A stretch of 64,000 nt of DNA from Dromiciops gliroides (taxonomy: Eukaryota > Chordata > Mammalia > Microbiotheria > Microbiotheriidae). The stretch spans positions 410,916,169 to 410,980,168 of the forward strand of contig NC_057862.1 in the NCBI RefSeq assembly GCF_019393635.1, read 5' to 3'. Shown here one piece after another: positions 20,076 to 30,754 of this stretch. The notes under the pieces were generated by a model. That model was not told the origin of the DNA. It worked only from the letters and a program-made list of their open reading frames with translations, and did no database searches. How positions within the stretch are numbered: the first letter of the stretch is position 1; each line of letters opens with the position of its first letter. The translations under genes were made by a program, and so were the position numbers.

Positions 20076-20150
<75 letters not shown>

Positions 20151-20161
20151 AAAAGAAAGGA
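19920..20161. repeat. 240-bp near-pure purine tract (GGAA)n/(GAAA)n
   Basis: On the plus strand the tract holds G and A except for one T, near 20055. It runs from GGAA units through GAGAGA to GAAA units. It lies where the L1 3' UTR normally carries its A-rich internal segment, so it probably expanded from that. Confidence 0.97.
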
Positions 20162-21075
20162 AAGTAAAGGAAGTTTTTAAAAAGCGTGCTTCAATCTGCA
20201 TTCAGACTCCATCAGTTCTTTCTCTGGAGGTGGGATAAAACTTCTTATTATAAGTGTTTTGGAATTGTCGGGGATCTTTGTATTGCTGAGAAAAACTGTC
20301 ATTCACAGTTGGTCATGGTACAATAATGCTATTATTGTATACAATATTCTCCTGATTCTGCTCACTTCCTTTTGCATCAATTCATGTAAGTTTTCCAGGT
20401 TTTTCTGAAAACATCCTGCTTATTATTTCTCATAGCACATAGCACAATAGTATTCCATCACAATAATGAACCTCAACTAGTTCAGCCATTCCCCAATTGA
20501 TGGGGATCCCCTTAATTTCCAGTTCTTTGCCACCACAAAAGGAGCTGCTATAAATATTTTTGTCAAATAAGTACTTTTCATTAAAAAAAATATCTTTGGG
20601 AAATAGACCTAGTAGTAGTATTACTGGATTAAATCAAAATCACAGTTTGATTTCCCTTTGGGCATAGTTCCAAATTGCTCTCCAGAATGTTTGGATCAGT
20701 TCACAATGCCATCAACAATGCATTAGTGTTGCAGTTTTCCAACATCCCCTCCAACACTTGTTTTTCTTTTCTGTTATATTAAATCATCTGATAGATGTGA
20801 AGTGATACCTCAATCTTGTTTTAATTTGCTTTTCTCCAATCAATAGTGATTTAGAACATTTTTTTTCATGGGACTATAGATTGCTTTGATTTCTTTATTT
20901 GAAAATTGCTTGTTCATATCTTTAACCATTTGTTAATTAGAGAATGACTCATATTTTTATAAATTTGACTCAGTTCTTTACATATTTGAGAAATGAGGCC
21001 TTTATCAGAGAAATTTGCTGGAAAAGTTTCCTCCCAGTTCTTTACTCTTTTTCTAATCTTGGCTACATTGGTTTG

Positions 21076-21076
<1 letters not shown>

Positions 21077-21147
<71 letters not shown>
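21077..21147. repeat. (TG)n microsatellite, about 35 units
   Basis: Pure alternating TG apart from its 3' end (GCGTGC). Z-DNA-prone sequence inside an L1. Confidence 0.97.
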
Positions 21148-21148
<1 letters not shown>

Positions 21149-21582
21149 CAAAAACTTAATTTTTTATGTAATCTGAATTATCCATTTTACATCCTATAAT
21201 TCTTTCTATCTTTTGTTTGGTCATAAACTTTTCCCTTCTACATAGGTCTGACAGGCAGACTATTTCTTGCTCTTCTAATTTTTTATGGTTATCACCCCTT
21301 ATTTCTATTTCATTTTGACCTTATCTTATTATATGAGATGTTGTATACTTAGTTTATATCCAACTGCTTTCCAGTTTTTCGAGTAGTTTTTATCAAATAG
21401 TGAGTTCTTATCCCAGAGGTTGGGGTCTGTGAGTTTATTAAATATTAGATTACTATGGCAATTTACTACTGTGTATTGTGTAACTAATCTATTCCATAAA
21501 CAAATGTCTTAAAGCATTTTATTGGCTAGTCCACATACAGTTGATGTGCCAAAAAATATTTCACCTATTTGTTGATTGGGAG

Positions 21583-22355
21583 GCAGCTCTATTGTGTGTG
21601 TAGTGAATCAGGAGATGTCCTTGAAGCCAAGATGATCTGGGTTCATGTCCCAGTCCTGGCTATCTGACCCTGGGTGTGGCACTTATACTCTAAGGGTTCT
21701 AAATAATTCTGCAAGATAGTGTAAAGAATTAATTGTTATTTGAGGCTTTTATGCCTCGGTGCACACTGGCCTGGGGCTCCGAAAACCGCACAGTGCTCCA
21801 CTCACTGGTTGTAGCCTTTGCCAGGGCTCTGGCACCTCACCTCATCACTGCTCACTGACGCCTACATGGGCCTGGCAAAATTATAATGATTGGAAGCCTA
21901 GTGAGGGCAGTCATGTGATTGTCAGAGCGGCCATCCCATTGGCTGGGGCTGTGTGGGGTGTTTCTAGGTTTGGGGGAGGAGAATTGGGCATTCTAGGTGG
22001 AAGCTGGAAAGCAACAGGGGTTCTGCTGCGTATTTTCAGCTGATTACTGGGCGGTGGTATTTTTTCAGGTATTATAATTTCCCTTTCCCCATTTTATTTC
22101 CTTTCCCTTGATCCTACTGATCCTGTTTGTGGTTTTTTTTTTAAGTTCATTCTTGTTAAAATAAATCTTGTTCTGTTTTGAGGGAGGCTGCCGGTCTCCT
22201 TCCTTGCCCCAATATTGTGGCAAGCCACTTAGCTAGCACTCCCCAATTAAAAATTGGTCCCCACAATAGTAAGTTGTAGGAAAGGTGCTGATCTGCATTG
22301 GTAAAGATATTTTCCTCACCTAGGAGTTGTCTATAACAATGAAATCATAGAATTA
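21583..22355 (+). mobile_element. MIR3/Mar-type SINE split by a solo LTR
   Basis: The left half (21583-21719) has GGAGGCAGCTCTATTGTG and TCTGACCCTGGGTGTGGCAC. The right half (from 22266) has AAGTTGTAGGAAAGGTGCTG and TTTTCCTCACCTAGGAGTTG. Together they follow one SINE with a 'ttgcagagaaggtgctg' 3' half. The LTR at 21720-22265 separates them. Confidence 0.75.
21720..22265 (+). mobile_element. Solo LTR of an endogenous retrovirus, 4-bp TSD
   Basis: A 546-base element starting TGTAAAGAAT and ending CCCCACA, flanked by ATAG at 21716-21719 and 22266-22269. A poly(A) signal AAATAAATCTTG lies near 22160, followed by a U5-like segment. No internal retroviral region is present, so this is a solo LTR left by recombination between two LTRs. 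The 4-bp duplication fits a gammaretrovirus-like (ERV1) group by inference. It is broken as a provirus. Confidence 0.85.
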
Positions 22356-22640
22356 TTCTCTATATTATTCCTATATTTATTCATTAAAGTAGGCCCCTCA
22401 AGGCCTACTTTGCAACATTTTGCAACAAGCTCATATAGACTATTAAATGTACTTGAAAATAGCACAACAATTTATTTTAAGATATTTTCCCGTTCAAATT
22501 TACGATCACTTCAGGTCGATTTTTTACCTAAAAATAAGGTTTTGTTTTTGTTTTTTACTGGAATGTTGGGGCAGGACTCCTCCATGAGAATGCAGGTCTA
22601 TAAATAAGATTTGTTTTGAGTCTCAGGTTCTACCATTAAT
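22356..22640. other. Unassigned interval
   Basis: No gene or repeat recognised. Confidence 0.4.
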
Positions 22641-22655
22641 AAGACATATCATCTT

Positions 22656-22802
22656 GTGTGTGTGTGTGTGTGGCAATTGGGATTAAGTGACTTGCCTAGG
22701 GTCACGCAGGCAGTAAGTGTTAAGTGTCTGAGGTCGGATTTGAACTCAGGTCCTCCTGACTCCAGGGCCAGTGCTCTATCCACTGTGCCCCCTAGCTGCC
22801 CC
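22656..22802 (-). mobile_element. WSINE1-type SINE with (TG)n tail
   Basis: Minus copy, type B end. AAGACATATCATCTTG (22640-22655) and AAGATATATCATCTTG (22803-22818) flank it. The tail has become (CA)n on the SINE strand, seen as TGTGTG on plus. Confidence 0.94.
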
Positions 22803-22818
22803 AAGATATATCATCTTG

Positions 22819-23679
22819 AGGAGGTTTTTGAGTCCCAGTTTTTTCATCTGTAAAATGATGATAGAGATAGTTGAACTATGGGTCTCAAAGACTTTTTCAG
22901 GGGAAATGTTTTCTAAATAATAAAGTTATTGAGACATGATTTATGCTGATGCTGATGTAATGATGATGACAAGGACAAGCAGGAAGAATGAAAGGAGGAA
23001 GAGGAGAAGAAGCAGAAGGAGGAGGAAGAGGAGTATAAAGGTATATCCACTCTGAAGAGGGAGTAAAAGATCTCCAAAGCCAGAAGCAAGAAAGTAGAAC
23101 TCGGACATAGGGAAGAGATGGCATTCTGAGCTTATTCTAATCTAGATAGTGGCAGATGGTTTGACCTCTTCTTTCAGGGTAGTGCTTTTGGGTTGATGCT
23201 ACAGGATGCTTTTTAACCTGCCTCACCTATTATCCATTGGGATGTATTAGGTCATACAATTTTTAAAAATCCCCTAAGGAAAGAGAAATACTGGAACTGA
23301 GCTCTCTGTAGCCTTGAAACACTAAGGCTGCCAGAATTACCAAGAGACAAGGTCTTGCCATTTTAATTAGATTCTCCTGTTCCCCTAAGACTATTATTGC
23401 ACTGTTTGGAAACAAACATGAAGTTTTTAATAGAGAAATATTTTGCAAAGGTAATTTTGTGGATCTATGGTCTATTGCCTTTAAAGAAACAACTACCAAT
23501 GAAATATTTTAGTATAAATGGAATTTAGAAGGAGAAAACAAAGCCATTTCTCTTGCCTGGGCAAATATACACGTGGGTATTAGGTGTTCGTGTAAATGTG
23601 ATCCCAATGTAAATGTATCATTCTTTAAGGAAGGGAATCTTGATCCTGAAACCATATATACTGGTACATTTCATGGTTA
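22819..23679. other. Unassigned interval with a GGA-rich purine stretch
   Basis: 22971-23035 is rich in GAGGAG/GAAG. Otherwise no element recognised. Confidence 0.4.
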
Positions 23680-23945
23680 TGTTTTCAAACACCTCACAAG
23701 GCTACTGTGAGGGTCAAATGTGAGATCCCAGGAGAGAAAATGCTTTAAAATTATAAAGTATCTTGGATGTGTAAATGTTTATTAATTTTTGGAAAGGTAG
23801 AATAAGAAAAGTTGTGGTCTTGGAGTCAGAAACATTGGGTTCAAGCACCACTCAGCTACTGGAGAGCTGTGCAACTCTGCAAAAGTCACCCAACCTCTCT
23901 GAGGCTCAGTTTCCATCTATAAAATGTTAAACTAAAATAAATATT
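23680..23945 (+). mobile_element. Two MIR remnants
   Basis: 23680-23790 has the MIR 3' part (CCTCACAAGGCTACTGTGAG, AAAATTATAAAGTATCTTGG). 23800-23945 has the 5' part of another copy (GTGGTCTTGGAGTCAGAAAC, AAAGTCACCCAACCTCTCTG). Confidence 0.7.
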
Positions 23946-24164
23946 AGGGGCCGTCTAGGCCATCCTCTTTAACTGAGTTCCAGAGAATTGAAGTAAGTTG
24001 CTCAGGTAATAGAGGTAATATTCTAGCCTACATCCTGTGGCCCCAAATCTTTCTACAACCTCTCACTACTTCCAACATAAGCCATCTCCACTTCAATTGG
24101 GCTCTTTTGAGGATTCCATGAAGTGAATATAGGAAGAGTACTTTGAAAAGTTTTAAGTGTATCC
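23946..24164. other. Old repeat-like interval
   Basis: TCCTCTTTAACTGAGTTCCAG and GAATTGAAGTAAGTTGCTCAG look like a decayed minus-strand MIR. Not resolved further. Confidence 0.4.
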
Positions 24165-25315
24165 AAGCAGTAAGTAACTATTTCTTAAGTCCCTACTCTG
24201 TGCCAGGTTCTGTGTTAAGTTTTGGGGACACAAAGAAAGCTCACAGTCTATTGGGGAAGATTACAGGAAAACAATTCTGTACAAACAAGATATATACAGG
24301 ATAAGTTAGAGTCAATCAATAGAGGGAAGGCATTATCATTAAGGGGAATCAGGAAAGAGTTGGTGTAGAATGTGGGAACTTCTATAGGGACTTGAAGGAA
24401 GCCATGGAAGCCAGGAAGCAAAGATGAGGATGGAGAAAATTCCAGATACATGGAATAGTTACTGAAAATGTCCAGAATATGGAGATGGAATGAAAGCCTT
24501 GGGTGAGGAAGTACAAAGATGCTATTGTCATGGGAGTATGTTGTGGGGTCTAAGAAGACTGGAAAGGTAGGAGGGGGGAGGACAGGTTATGAAGGACTTT
24601 TTAAATAATAAAAGTATTTTATTATTTTCCAGTTACATGTAAAGACAGTTTTCAACATTTATTTTCATAACATTTTTAGTTCTGAATTTTTCTCCCTCCC
24701 TCTCTACCTTCTCTTCCCCGCCCCCAAAGACAGCAAGCAATCTGATACAGGTTATACATGTACAATCACATTAAACAAATTTCTGCATTAGTCATATTGT
24801 GAAAGAGGAATCAGAACACAAAGGAAAAACCTCAGAAAATTTTTAAAAAGCCAAAAAGTAGAAACAGTATGGTTCAACCTGCATTCAGAATCCACAGTTC
24901 TTTTTTCTGGATGTGGAGAACATTTTCCATCATGAGTCCTTTGGAATTGTCTTAGATCATTGCACTGCTGAGAAGAGCCAAGTCTATCACAGCTGATCAT
25001 CATGCAATGTTACTGTTGCTGTGTACAATGCTCTCCTGGTTCTGCTCACTTCACTCAGCATCAGTTCATGTAAGTCCTTCCAGGTTTTTCCGAAATCTGC
25101 CTGCTTATCATTTCTTATAGCACAATAGTATTCCCTTGCATTCATATACCACAACCTTTTTATTCATTGATGGACATTCCTTCTATTTCCAATTCTTTGC
25201 CACCACAAAGAGAGCTGTTAAAAATATTTTTGTACATATGGATCCTTTTCCATTTTCTATGATCTTTTGGGATTCAGACCTAGTAGTGGTATTACTGGGT
25301 CAAAAAGTATGCACA

Positions 25316-26264
25316 TGTGAACTGATCCAACCATTCTGGAGAGCAATTTGGAATTATGCCCAAAGGGCGATAAGCTGTGCATACCCTTTGACCCAGCAAT
25401 TCCACTTTTAGGTCTTTTTCCCAAAGAAATCATGGAAAGGGGTAAGGGACCCACATGTACAAAAATATTTATAGCTGCTCTTTATGTGGTGGCAAGGAAT
25501 TGGAAGTTGAGGGGGTGCCCATCAATTGGGGAATGGCTGGGCAAGTTGTGGTATATGAATACAATGGAATACTATTGTGCTGTAAGAAATGATGAGCAGG
25601 AGGAGTTCAGAGAAACCTGGAGGGTCTTGAGTGGGCTGATGATGAGTGAGATGAGCAGAACCAGAAGAACATTGTACACAGTATCATCAACATTGAGTGT
25701 TGACCTACTGTGATGGACTATATTCTTCTCACCAATGCAATGGTACAGAAGAGTTCCACTCATGATAGAAGAGGATCTCCAAATCCAAGAAAAAAAAAAA
25801 GAACTGTGGAATATAGATGCTGATTGAACCATACTATTTCTTTTGTTTTGGGTGCTGTTGTTTTTTTTTTTTCAATTTTGAGGTTTTGCATTACTGCCCT
25901 GATTTTTTCTCTTATAACAGGATTAATGAAGAAATATGATTAATGTTATTATGGATATATATATATGTGTGTGTGTATATATATATGTATATGTATATGT
26001 ATATAGATATATAGATATAACCTATATCAGATTACCTGCTGTCTAGGGGAGGGGGGAGGGAGGGGAGGGAGGGAGGGAGAAAAATCTGAAATTGTAAAGC
26101 TTGTATAAACAAAAGTTGAGAACTATATTTACATGTAACAGAAAAAATAAAATACCTTATATGTAAAAAAAAAATAAAAGAGAAAATAAAAAAAAAGAAA
26201 ATGGACAAAATACCTTTAGAAAGAGGAGCTAACAAATAAAATTATACTTCAATCTGTAAAAAAA
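25316..26264 (+). mobile_element. L1 3' copy with probable 3' transduction, nested in an L1
   Basis: Plus L1, 5'-truncated, from TGTGAACTGATCCAACCATT through ACATTGTACACAGTATCATC and TAACCTATATCAGATTACCT to AAATAAAATACCTTATATG and an A-rich tract (26164-26196). Another 61 non-L1 bases (26197-26257) follow, carrying AATAAA at 26235-26240 and ending in a second poly(A) that starts at 26258. AAAAAGTATGCACA at 25302-25315 and 26265-26278 is a perfect 14-bp duplication around the whole unit, so the 61 bases arrived with the L1. Confidence 0.92.
25955..26020. repeat. (AT)n/(GTAT)n tract in L1 3' UTR
   Basis: Alternating ATATGTGTGTATAT replaces the usual ATATGATTGTACATG segment of the L1 3' UTR. 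Confidence 0.9.
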
Positions 26265-26436
26265 AAAAAGTATGCACAGTTTGATTGCCCTTTGGGTATA
26301 GCTCCAAATTACTCTCCAGAATGGTTGGATCAGTTTATAACTCCACCAACAATACATTAGTGTTCCAATTTTTATGAAGGACTTTGAACGCTAAACAGAA
26401 AATTTCATATTTGTTTCTGGAGAATATTGAATAGGG

Positions 26437-26438
26437 TG

Positions 26439-26474
<36 letters not shown>

Positions 26475-26483
26475 GTGTGTTTA
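26437..26483. repeat. (GT)n microsatellite
   Basis: GTGTGT run with one TTTT interruption, inside the L2. Confidence 0.93.
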
Positions 26484-27494
26484 TGTGTGTATGACGATGT
26501 GACATGATAAAATCCACATTCTAGGGAGATTAATTTGAGAGTTGAGTGAAGGATGAACTGGAGCAGGGATCTAGACTTGAGGGCATAGGGATCACCTAGA
26601 CAGGTTACTGCAATAGTCAAAATGTGAGGTGATGATGGTGTATTCAATGGTGGTTGCAGTGTCAGGGTAGAGAAAGGGGTGTTTACAAGAGATGGTATTA
26701 AGGGAAAATCATCAAGACTTGGCAATAGATTTGAGGTGAGAGAGAATGAGGATTTGAAGATGACGCCTAAGTTATGAACCAAGGTGACTGGGAGAATGGT
26801 GACAATCTTGACATTAACAGGGTAATTTACAAGTGGGGGAGGGTTTGAAAGAAAGATAATGAGGTCAGTTCTGGATATGATGAATTTAAGATGTCAATGG
26901 GATATCCAGTTTGAAATGTCTAATAGATAGCTAGAGATTCAAATAGGGAGGTTAAGAGAGAGGTTAGGGTTAGAGAAGTAGAACTGATAATCATAAACAG
27001 AGAGATGATATTGAACCCATGGGAGTTGATGAAGTCACCCAGTGAAATAGTATAGAGGGAAAAGGGAAGAGGCCTGAGACAGAGTCCTACAATTAGTGTC
27101 TTATGACCTGTATGAAGATCTACCAAAAGACAGTGAGAAGGAATGGTCAGACAAGAGGAGAACCAAAATAAAGGAGTATCATGGAAACTTGATAAGAAGA
27201 AGGTATCAAGAAGAAAATAGAGTTTGACAGTATGAAAGGCTGCAGGGAGGTCAAGGAGCATGGCAGTTTAAAAAAAAGGTCATAAGATTTGACGGTTAAG
27301 AGATCACGGCTAACTTTGAAGAGTAGTTTCAGTTGGATGTAGAGGTCAAAAGTCAACTTGTAGATTGTTTAAAAGAAACTGAGAGAGGAAGTGGAAGAAT
27401 CTCTTCTTGTTGGCATTCTCAAGGAAGTTAGACCCAAAATTGAGAAGAGACATGGGATGATTCCTAGTAGGCAAACGTAAGATGATATTGGTTC

Positions 27495-27649
27495 GGGGAA
27501 GCTAGGTGGTACAGTGGATAGAGCACCTGCCCTGGAGTCAGGAGTACCTGAGTTCAAATCTGGCCTCAGACACTTAACACTTACTAGCTGTGTGACCCTG
27601 GGCAAGTCACTTAACCTCAATTGCCTCACTAAATCCCACTCCCCCCAAA
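27495..27649 (+). mobile_element. WSINE1-type SINE, perfect 16-bp TSD
   Basis: Type B copy. AAGATGATATTGGTTC is identical at 27479-27494 and 27650-27665. The tail is short and C-rich (CCCACTCCCCCCAAAA). Confidence 0.96.
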
Positions 27650-27744
27650 AAGATGATATTGGTTCTGTCTTCAGGTCTGTGAGACTTTGTGGTTTAGTAT
27701 ATGTATGCACATGTGTACACCCCCATCATGGGCTACAGTAAGGC

Positions 27745-27880
27745 TTAGTAGAAGGAATGCTGGACTTTGGAGTCAGGGTGACCTTTGTTCAAATTATGCT
27801 TCTGATACTTATTAGCTATGGGACCATAGGTAAGTCTTTAAATCTCTCTGAGCTTTAATTTCACATAATTACAGAACTTC
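27745..27880 (+). mobile_element. MIR-family SINE remnant
   Basis: GAATGCTGGACTTTGGAGTC, TTATTAGCTATGGGACCATA and AAGTCTTTAAATCTCTCTGA in sense order. Confidence 0.8.
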
Positions 27881-28105
27881 AGAGTTGGAATGGATCTTAG
27901 TGGTCATATGGTCCAAATCATATCCCCAAAGAGCCCCTGCTATGGCATATCTGACAAATGGACATCTAACCTCTACTCGAAGTTCTCCAAGAAGGAGGCA
28001 GAACCTTCTACTACTGTATTTTTGGTTTGCCTTAATGGTTAAGAATTTTTTCCTGATATCACTAAAATTTCCACCCATTGTTCCTGGTTTTACCCTTTGA
28101 GACCA
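27881..28105 (-). mobile_element. L3/CR1-type LINE remnant
   Basis: GAACTTCAGAGTTGGAATGG, CATATGGTCCAAATCATATC, TTAAGAATTTTTTCCTGATA and CCACCCATTGTTCCTGGTTT follow the antisense CR1/L3 3' order. Confidence 0.65.
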
Positions 28106-28109
28106 AATG

Positions 28110-28960
28110 CAAGATAGCCCTTGAAGTTATTTTGGATTTGAAGCCAGGAAGACCTGAGTTAAAATCCTACTTCAGATATTCACTAGCTGTGTGGCACTGT
28201 ACAAGTAAGTCTCATTTTCCTAATCTGTGGAATGGAGATAATAGTGTCGACTACCAAAGAATTGGAAACTGAGGGAATGCCATCAATTAGGGCTTGGCTG
28301 AACAAGTTGTGGTATATGAATGTAGTGGAAAACTATTGAGCAATTGAAACAATGAGCAGTCCAATTTCAGAAAAACCTGGAAAGACTTAAGTGGACTAAT
28401 GCTGAGTGAAGTGAGTAGAACCAGGAGAACATTGTACACAGTAACAGTAACATTGTTTGATGATCAACTGTGATAGATTTGGCTCTTCTCAGCAGTTCAA
28501 TGATCCAAGACAATTCCAAAGAACTCATCATAGAAAATGTTCTCCAGATCCAGAAAAAAGAACTGTGGATTCTGAATGCAGATTTAACCAAATTGTTTCT
28601 ACTTTTTGGCTTTTTTCTTATTTGAGGTTTTTCCCTTGTGTTCTGATTCTTCTTTCACAATATGACTAATGCAGAAATATGTTTAATGTGATTGTACATA
28701 TATAACCTATATCAGATTATTTTCTGTCTTGGGGAGGGGGCAGGGAAAGGAGAGAGGGAGGGAGAAAAATTTGGAACTAAAAATTTTATGAAAACAAATG
28801 TTGAAAACTATTTCTACATGTAACTAAAATAATAAAATACTTTTATGATTAAAAAATAATAGCGCCTACCTCACAGGGTGGTTGGGAGGATCCAATGAGG
28901 TCACAGTGTAAAGTACTTTGCAAATCTTAAAAACCTTCATCAATACTAGCTATTAATAGC
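28110..28960 (+). mobile_element. MIR split by an L1
   Basis: The 5' half (AAGCCAGGAAGACCTGAGTT, CACTAGCTGTGTGGCACTGT) ends near 28250. The 3' half resumes at 28855 (GCGCCTACCTCACAGGGTGG, AAAGTACTTTGCAAATCTTA). The diverged duplication ATAATAGTGTC/ATAATAGCGCC marks the L1 entry site. Confidence 0.85.
28252..28852 (+). mobile_element. L1 3' fragment in a MIR
   Basis: Starts CAAAGAATTGGAAACTGAGG and runs through GAACATTGTACACAGTAACA, TGTTCTGATTCTTCTTTCAC and the GGGGAGGGGGCAGGG purine tract (28732-28746) to AAAATAATAAAATACTTTTA. Confidence 0.93.
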
Positions 28961-28992
28961 ACTTATATCATGAGGTTTTGCAGATCAAATTG

Positions 28993-29002
<10 letters not shown>

Positions 29003-29023
<21 letters not shown>
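29003..29023. repeat. (TA)n microsatellite
   Basis: Short alternating TA run. Confidence 0.85.
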
Positions 29024-29039
29024 GATACCATAAAACATT

Positions 29040-29340
29040 ATCCAAAATAATGGCATTTATATAGCTTAAGGTTATTTACTAGATAGAGACACAGATATAC
29101 ACACATATTTAATTTGATTTCTACAACAACCCTATGAGGGAAGTGCTATTATTATTCCCATTTTACAGATGAAGAAATGAAGGCTGAGGGAGATTAAGTG
29201 ACTTGCCCTGGATCATACAGCTAGTCAGTGTTTCAGGGAGGATTTTAACTCTTTTAAACTCTCTACAGGCAACCTTCTGAACTCAACATTCAACTTCCTA
29301 ACTCCAAATTCAAAACTCTATCTACAGCACTATCTAGCTG
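29040..29340 (-). mobile_element. MIR-family SINE
   Basis: Antisense order: ATTTCTACAACAACCCTATG, CCCATTTTACAGATGAAGAA, AGTGACTTGCCCTGGATCAT, GCACTATCTAGCTG. Contains an internal duplication of the final third (three CAACATTC/CCAAATTC-like steps). Confidence 0.82.
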
Positions 29341-30754
29341 TTTGTTCTCCCTTAAATGTATGGGCTATGAAAATGATTATTATTGTTTCTCTCCTATTAG
29401 AATAAGGCTAGAATCAGTCAGCTTCATGTTGCTTTCTCATTGCCTACACAATGGAGCTCAAGTCTCTGGGCTTTTGCCCCTAAAACCCTATTGTAGCTGT
29501 CAGATTGAAACTGGTGTGAACTATTGATTATCAGTTATGGAATTCTGGCTCTCCAATTCTCCCACCTCTGTTAACACATGTATTTGGAACATTCATGCTC
29601 ATTTTGCCCAGTGTGTGGTTAAGATAAATTCTAGTTTCAACCCTATTTTGGTCTTTTCAGTTGACACCACAATAGTTAAAATCAGAAGGAAAACATGGAA
29701 GATTTTTATGTGCATGCATGCATACACACACACATTCACACACAAACACACATGCACACACACCCTCTCTGGGCTAGGGCACAGAACAGTGGGGGTAAGC
29801 TCTGGGGTGCTTTGTCATGGAATGAACTTCCCCCGACTTTTGTACTTGGAAGAATATGAATATTTGTGAAAATTGGCACTTGGAGAATCAAGCCTCTTTA
29901 GAAGCTGCGGGTTCATTTAATTTTCCCTTGTTAAGTCCTAATTTGGAGGAAAAGACTCTCTTCTCTTACAGTAGAACAAACTTGATTCATATGAATGACA
30001 CAAATGAGCGAGTGGAATTTTAAGTCTGCCTATTAAAAATGTGAGAATTTCTCTGGGCTGAGGGAGAGAATGGAAAGTTTGGGTTGCAGCGGGGCTGTGT
30101 TTAGACCCACTGGGAACTGTGGGTTCTTGGCTGCTTCTTTAATATTCCCTAAACATTCAGTAGGCAGTAGGCATGGGGTATATTTATGGAGCAAACCTGA
30201 AGAGCAAACAATGCTTTTTAACTCCATAGCTTGGCCGATTACTGGCTATCCACCCTGAGAAATAGCAGAGGACTTTGGAGATTGGAGTAACAGCAGAAAG
30301 AAAATTGCTGTATTACCGTATGAATGCATAAACCTGGTGAATTGCTTTACTTTCACTAAATGACATTTACCACTACAAATAAAGGAAGGAAAACTGGCCC
30401 TGACCTTCATATTTACTGTATTTTATTGATATGGGGAAGACGTTGGCAAACAATCAGAAGGTTCTGTCTCTCTCCAAGTGCCCAAGTCATTTCATCTCAG
30501 GGATATATGCATAATGACAAACAGTGCTTTAATAAAACATGAATAAAATCGTCATATTTTCATTTGAATATTTGCCGTAGACCTCTAGCAAAAGTCATGT
30601 AGTAGGCAATAAGCCCATAGAAGAAGGGTTGAATATCAAGTGTTGGCTTCTTGAGCTGGGTTTCTGTGGGAAATGTATTATCCTACCAGAGATTACAAAA
30701 CATGGCTTATAGGGCTACATATGTAGCTTATACATTCATATAGTCATGAAAACC
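29341..30754. other. Repeat-free interval; conserved-noncoding candidate at 29870-30600
   Basis: Apart from a CA-rich stretch (29725-29765) I see no interspersed repeat for 1.4 kb, against a background of several insertions per kb. The 29870-30600 part is of even composition with AT-rich blocks (TTCATTTAATTTTCCC, ATGCATAATGACAAA) of the kind seen in enhancers. No splice-bounded frame with a known domain. Confidence 0.45.

Larger units (their letters stand above)
19735..21500 (-). mobile_element. L1, 5'-truncated, ORF2 tail plus 3' UTR
   Basis: Antisense L1 from TTTTCTAATTACATATAAAA through GGTTATACATATATAGTTAT, TTCTGCTCACTTCCTTTTGC, TAGACCTAGTAGTAGTATTA and CCAGAATGTTTGGATCAGTT to the ORF2 3' part (TTATCAAATAGTGAGTTCTT). 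Two microsatellites, a purine tract (19920-20161) and (TG)n (21077-21147), have expanded inside it. Confidence 0.93.
24601..26371 (-). mobile_element. L1 3' copy inserted in L2, itself interrupted; 14-bp TSD
   Basis: Minus L1, 5'-truncated, about 810 bases once the inner insertion is removed (24601-25315 plus 26279-26371). TTATGAAGGACTTT at 24587-24600 and 26372-26385 is a perfect target duplication in the L2. Internal order: ACATGTAAAGACAGTTTTCA, GGTTATACATGTACAATCAC, GATGTGGAGAACATTTTCCA, TGGTATTACTGGGTCAAAAA. Confidence 0.95.
24165..27425 (-). mobile_element. L2 LINE, ORF2 to 3' end, hosting nested L1s
   Basis: Antisense L2 starts at the 3' end (CTACTCTGTGCCAGGTTCTG, GAAAGCTCACAGTCTATTGG) and extends upstream into the reverse transcriptase. 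The minus frame at 26920-27261 shows LLDLPAAFHTVK and LPFSLYTISLGDFINSHGF. These are diverged forms of LLDLSAAFDTVDH and LLFSLYTLPLGDLISSHGF of L2 RT, but the YADD block is lost. It is interrupted from 24601 to 26371 by L1 DNA. Confidence 0.88.

Noticed and set aside
19884-20238. KKER/RERE and LSFFLSFF frames on the two strands
   Set aside because: Both read through the purine tract. No coding signal outside it.
20944-21199. CVCVCVCV frames
   Set aside because: Translation of the (TG)n tract inside an L1.
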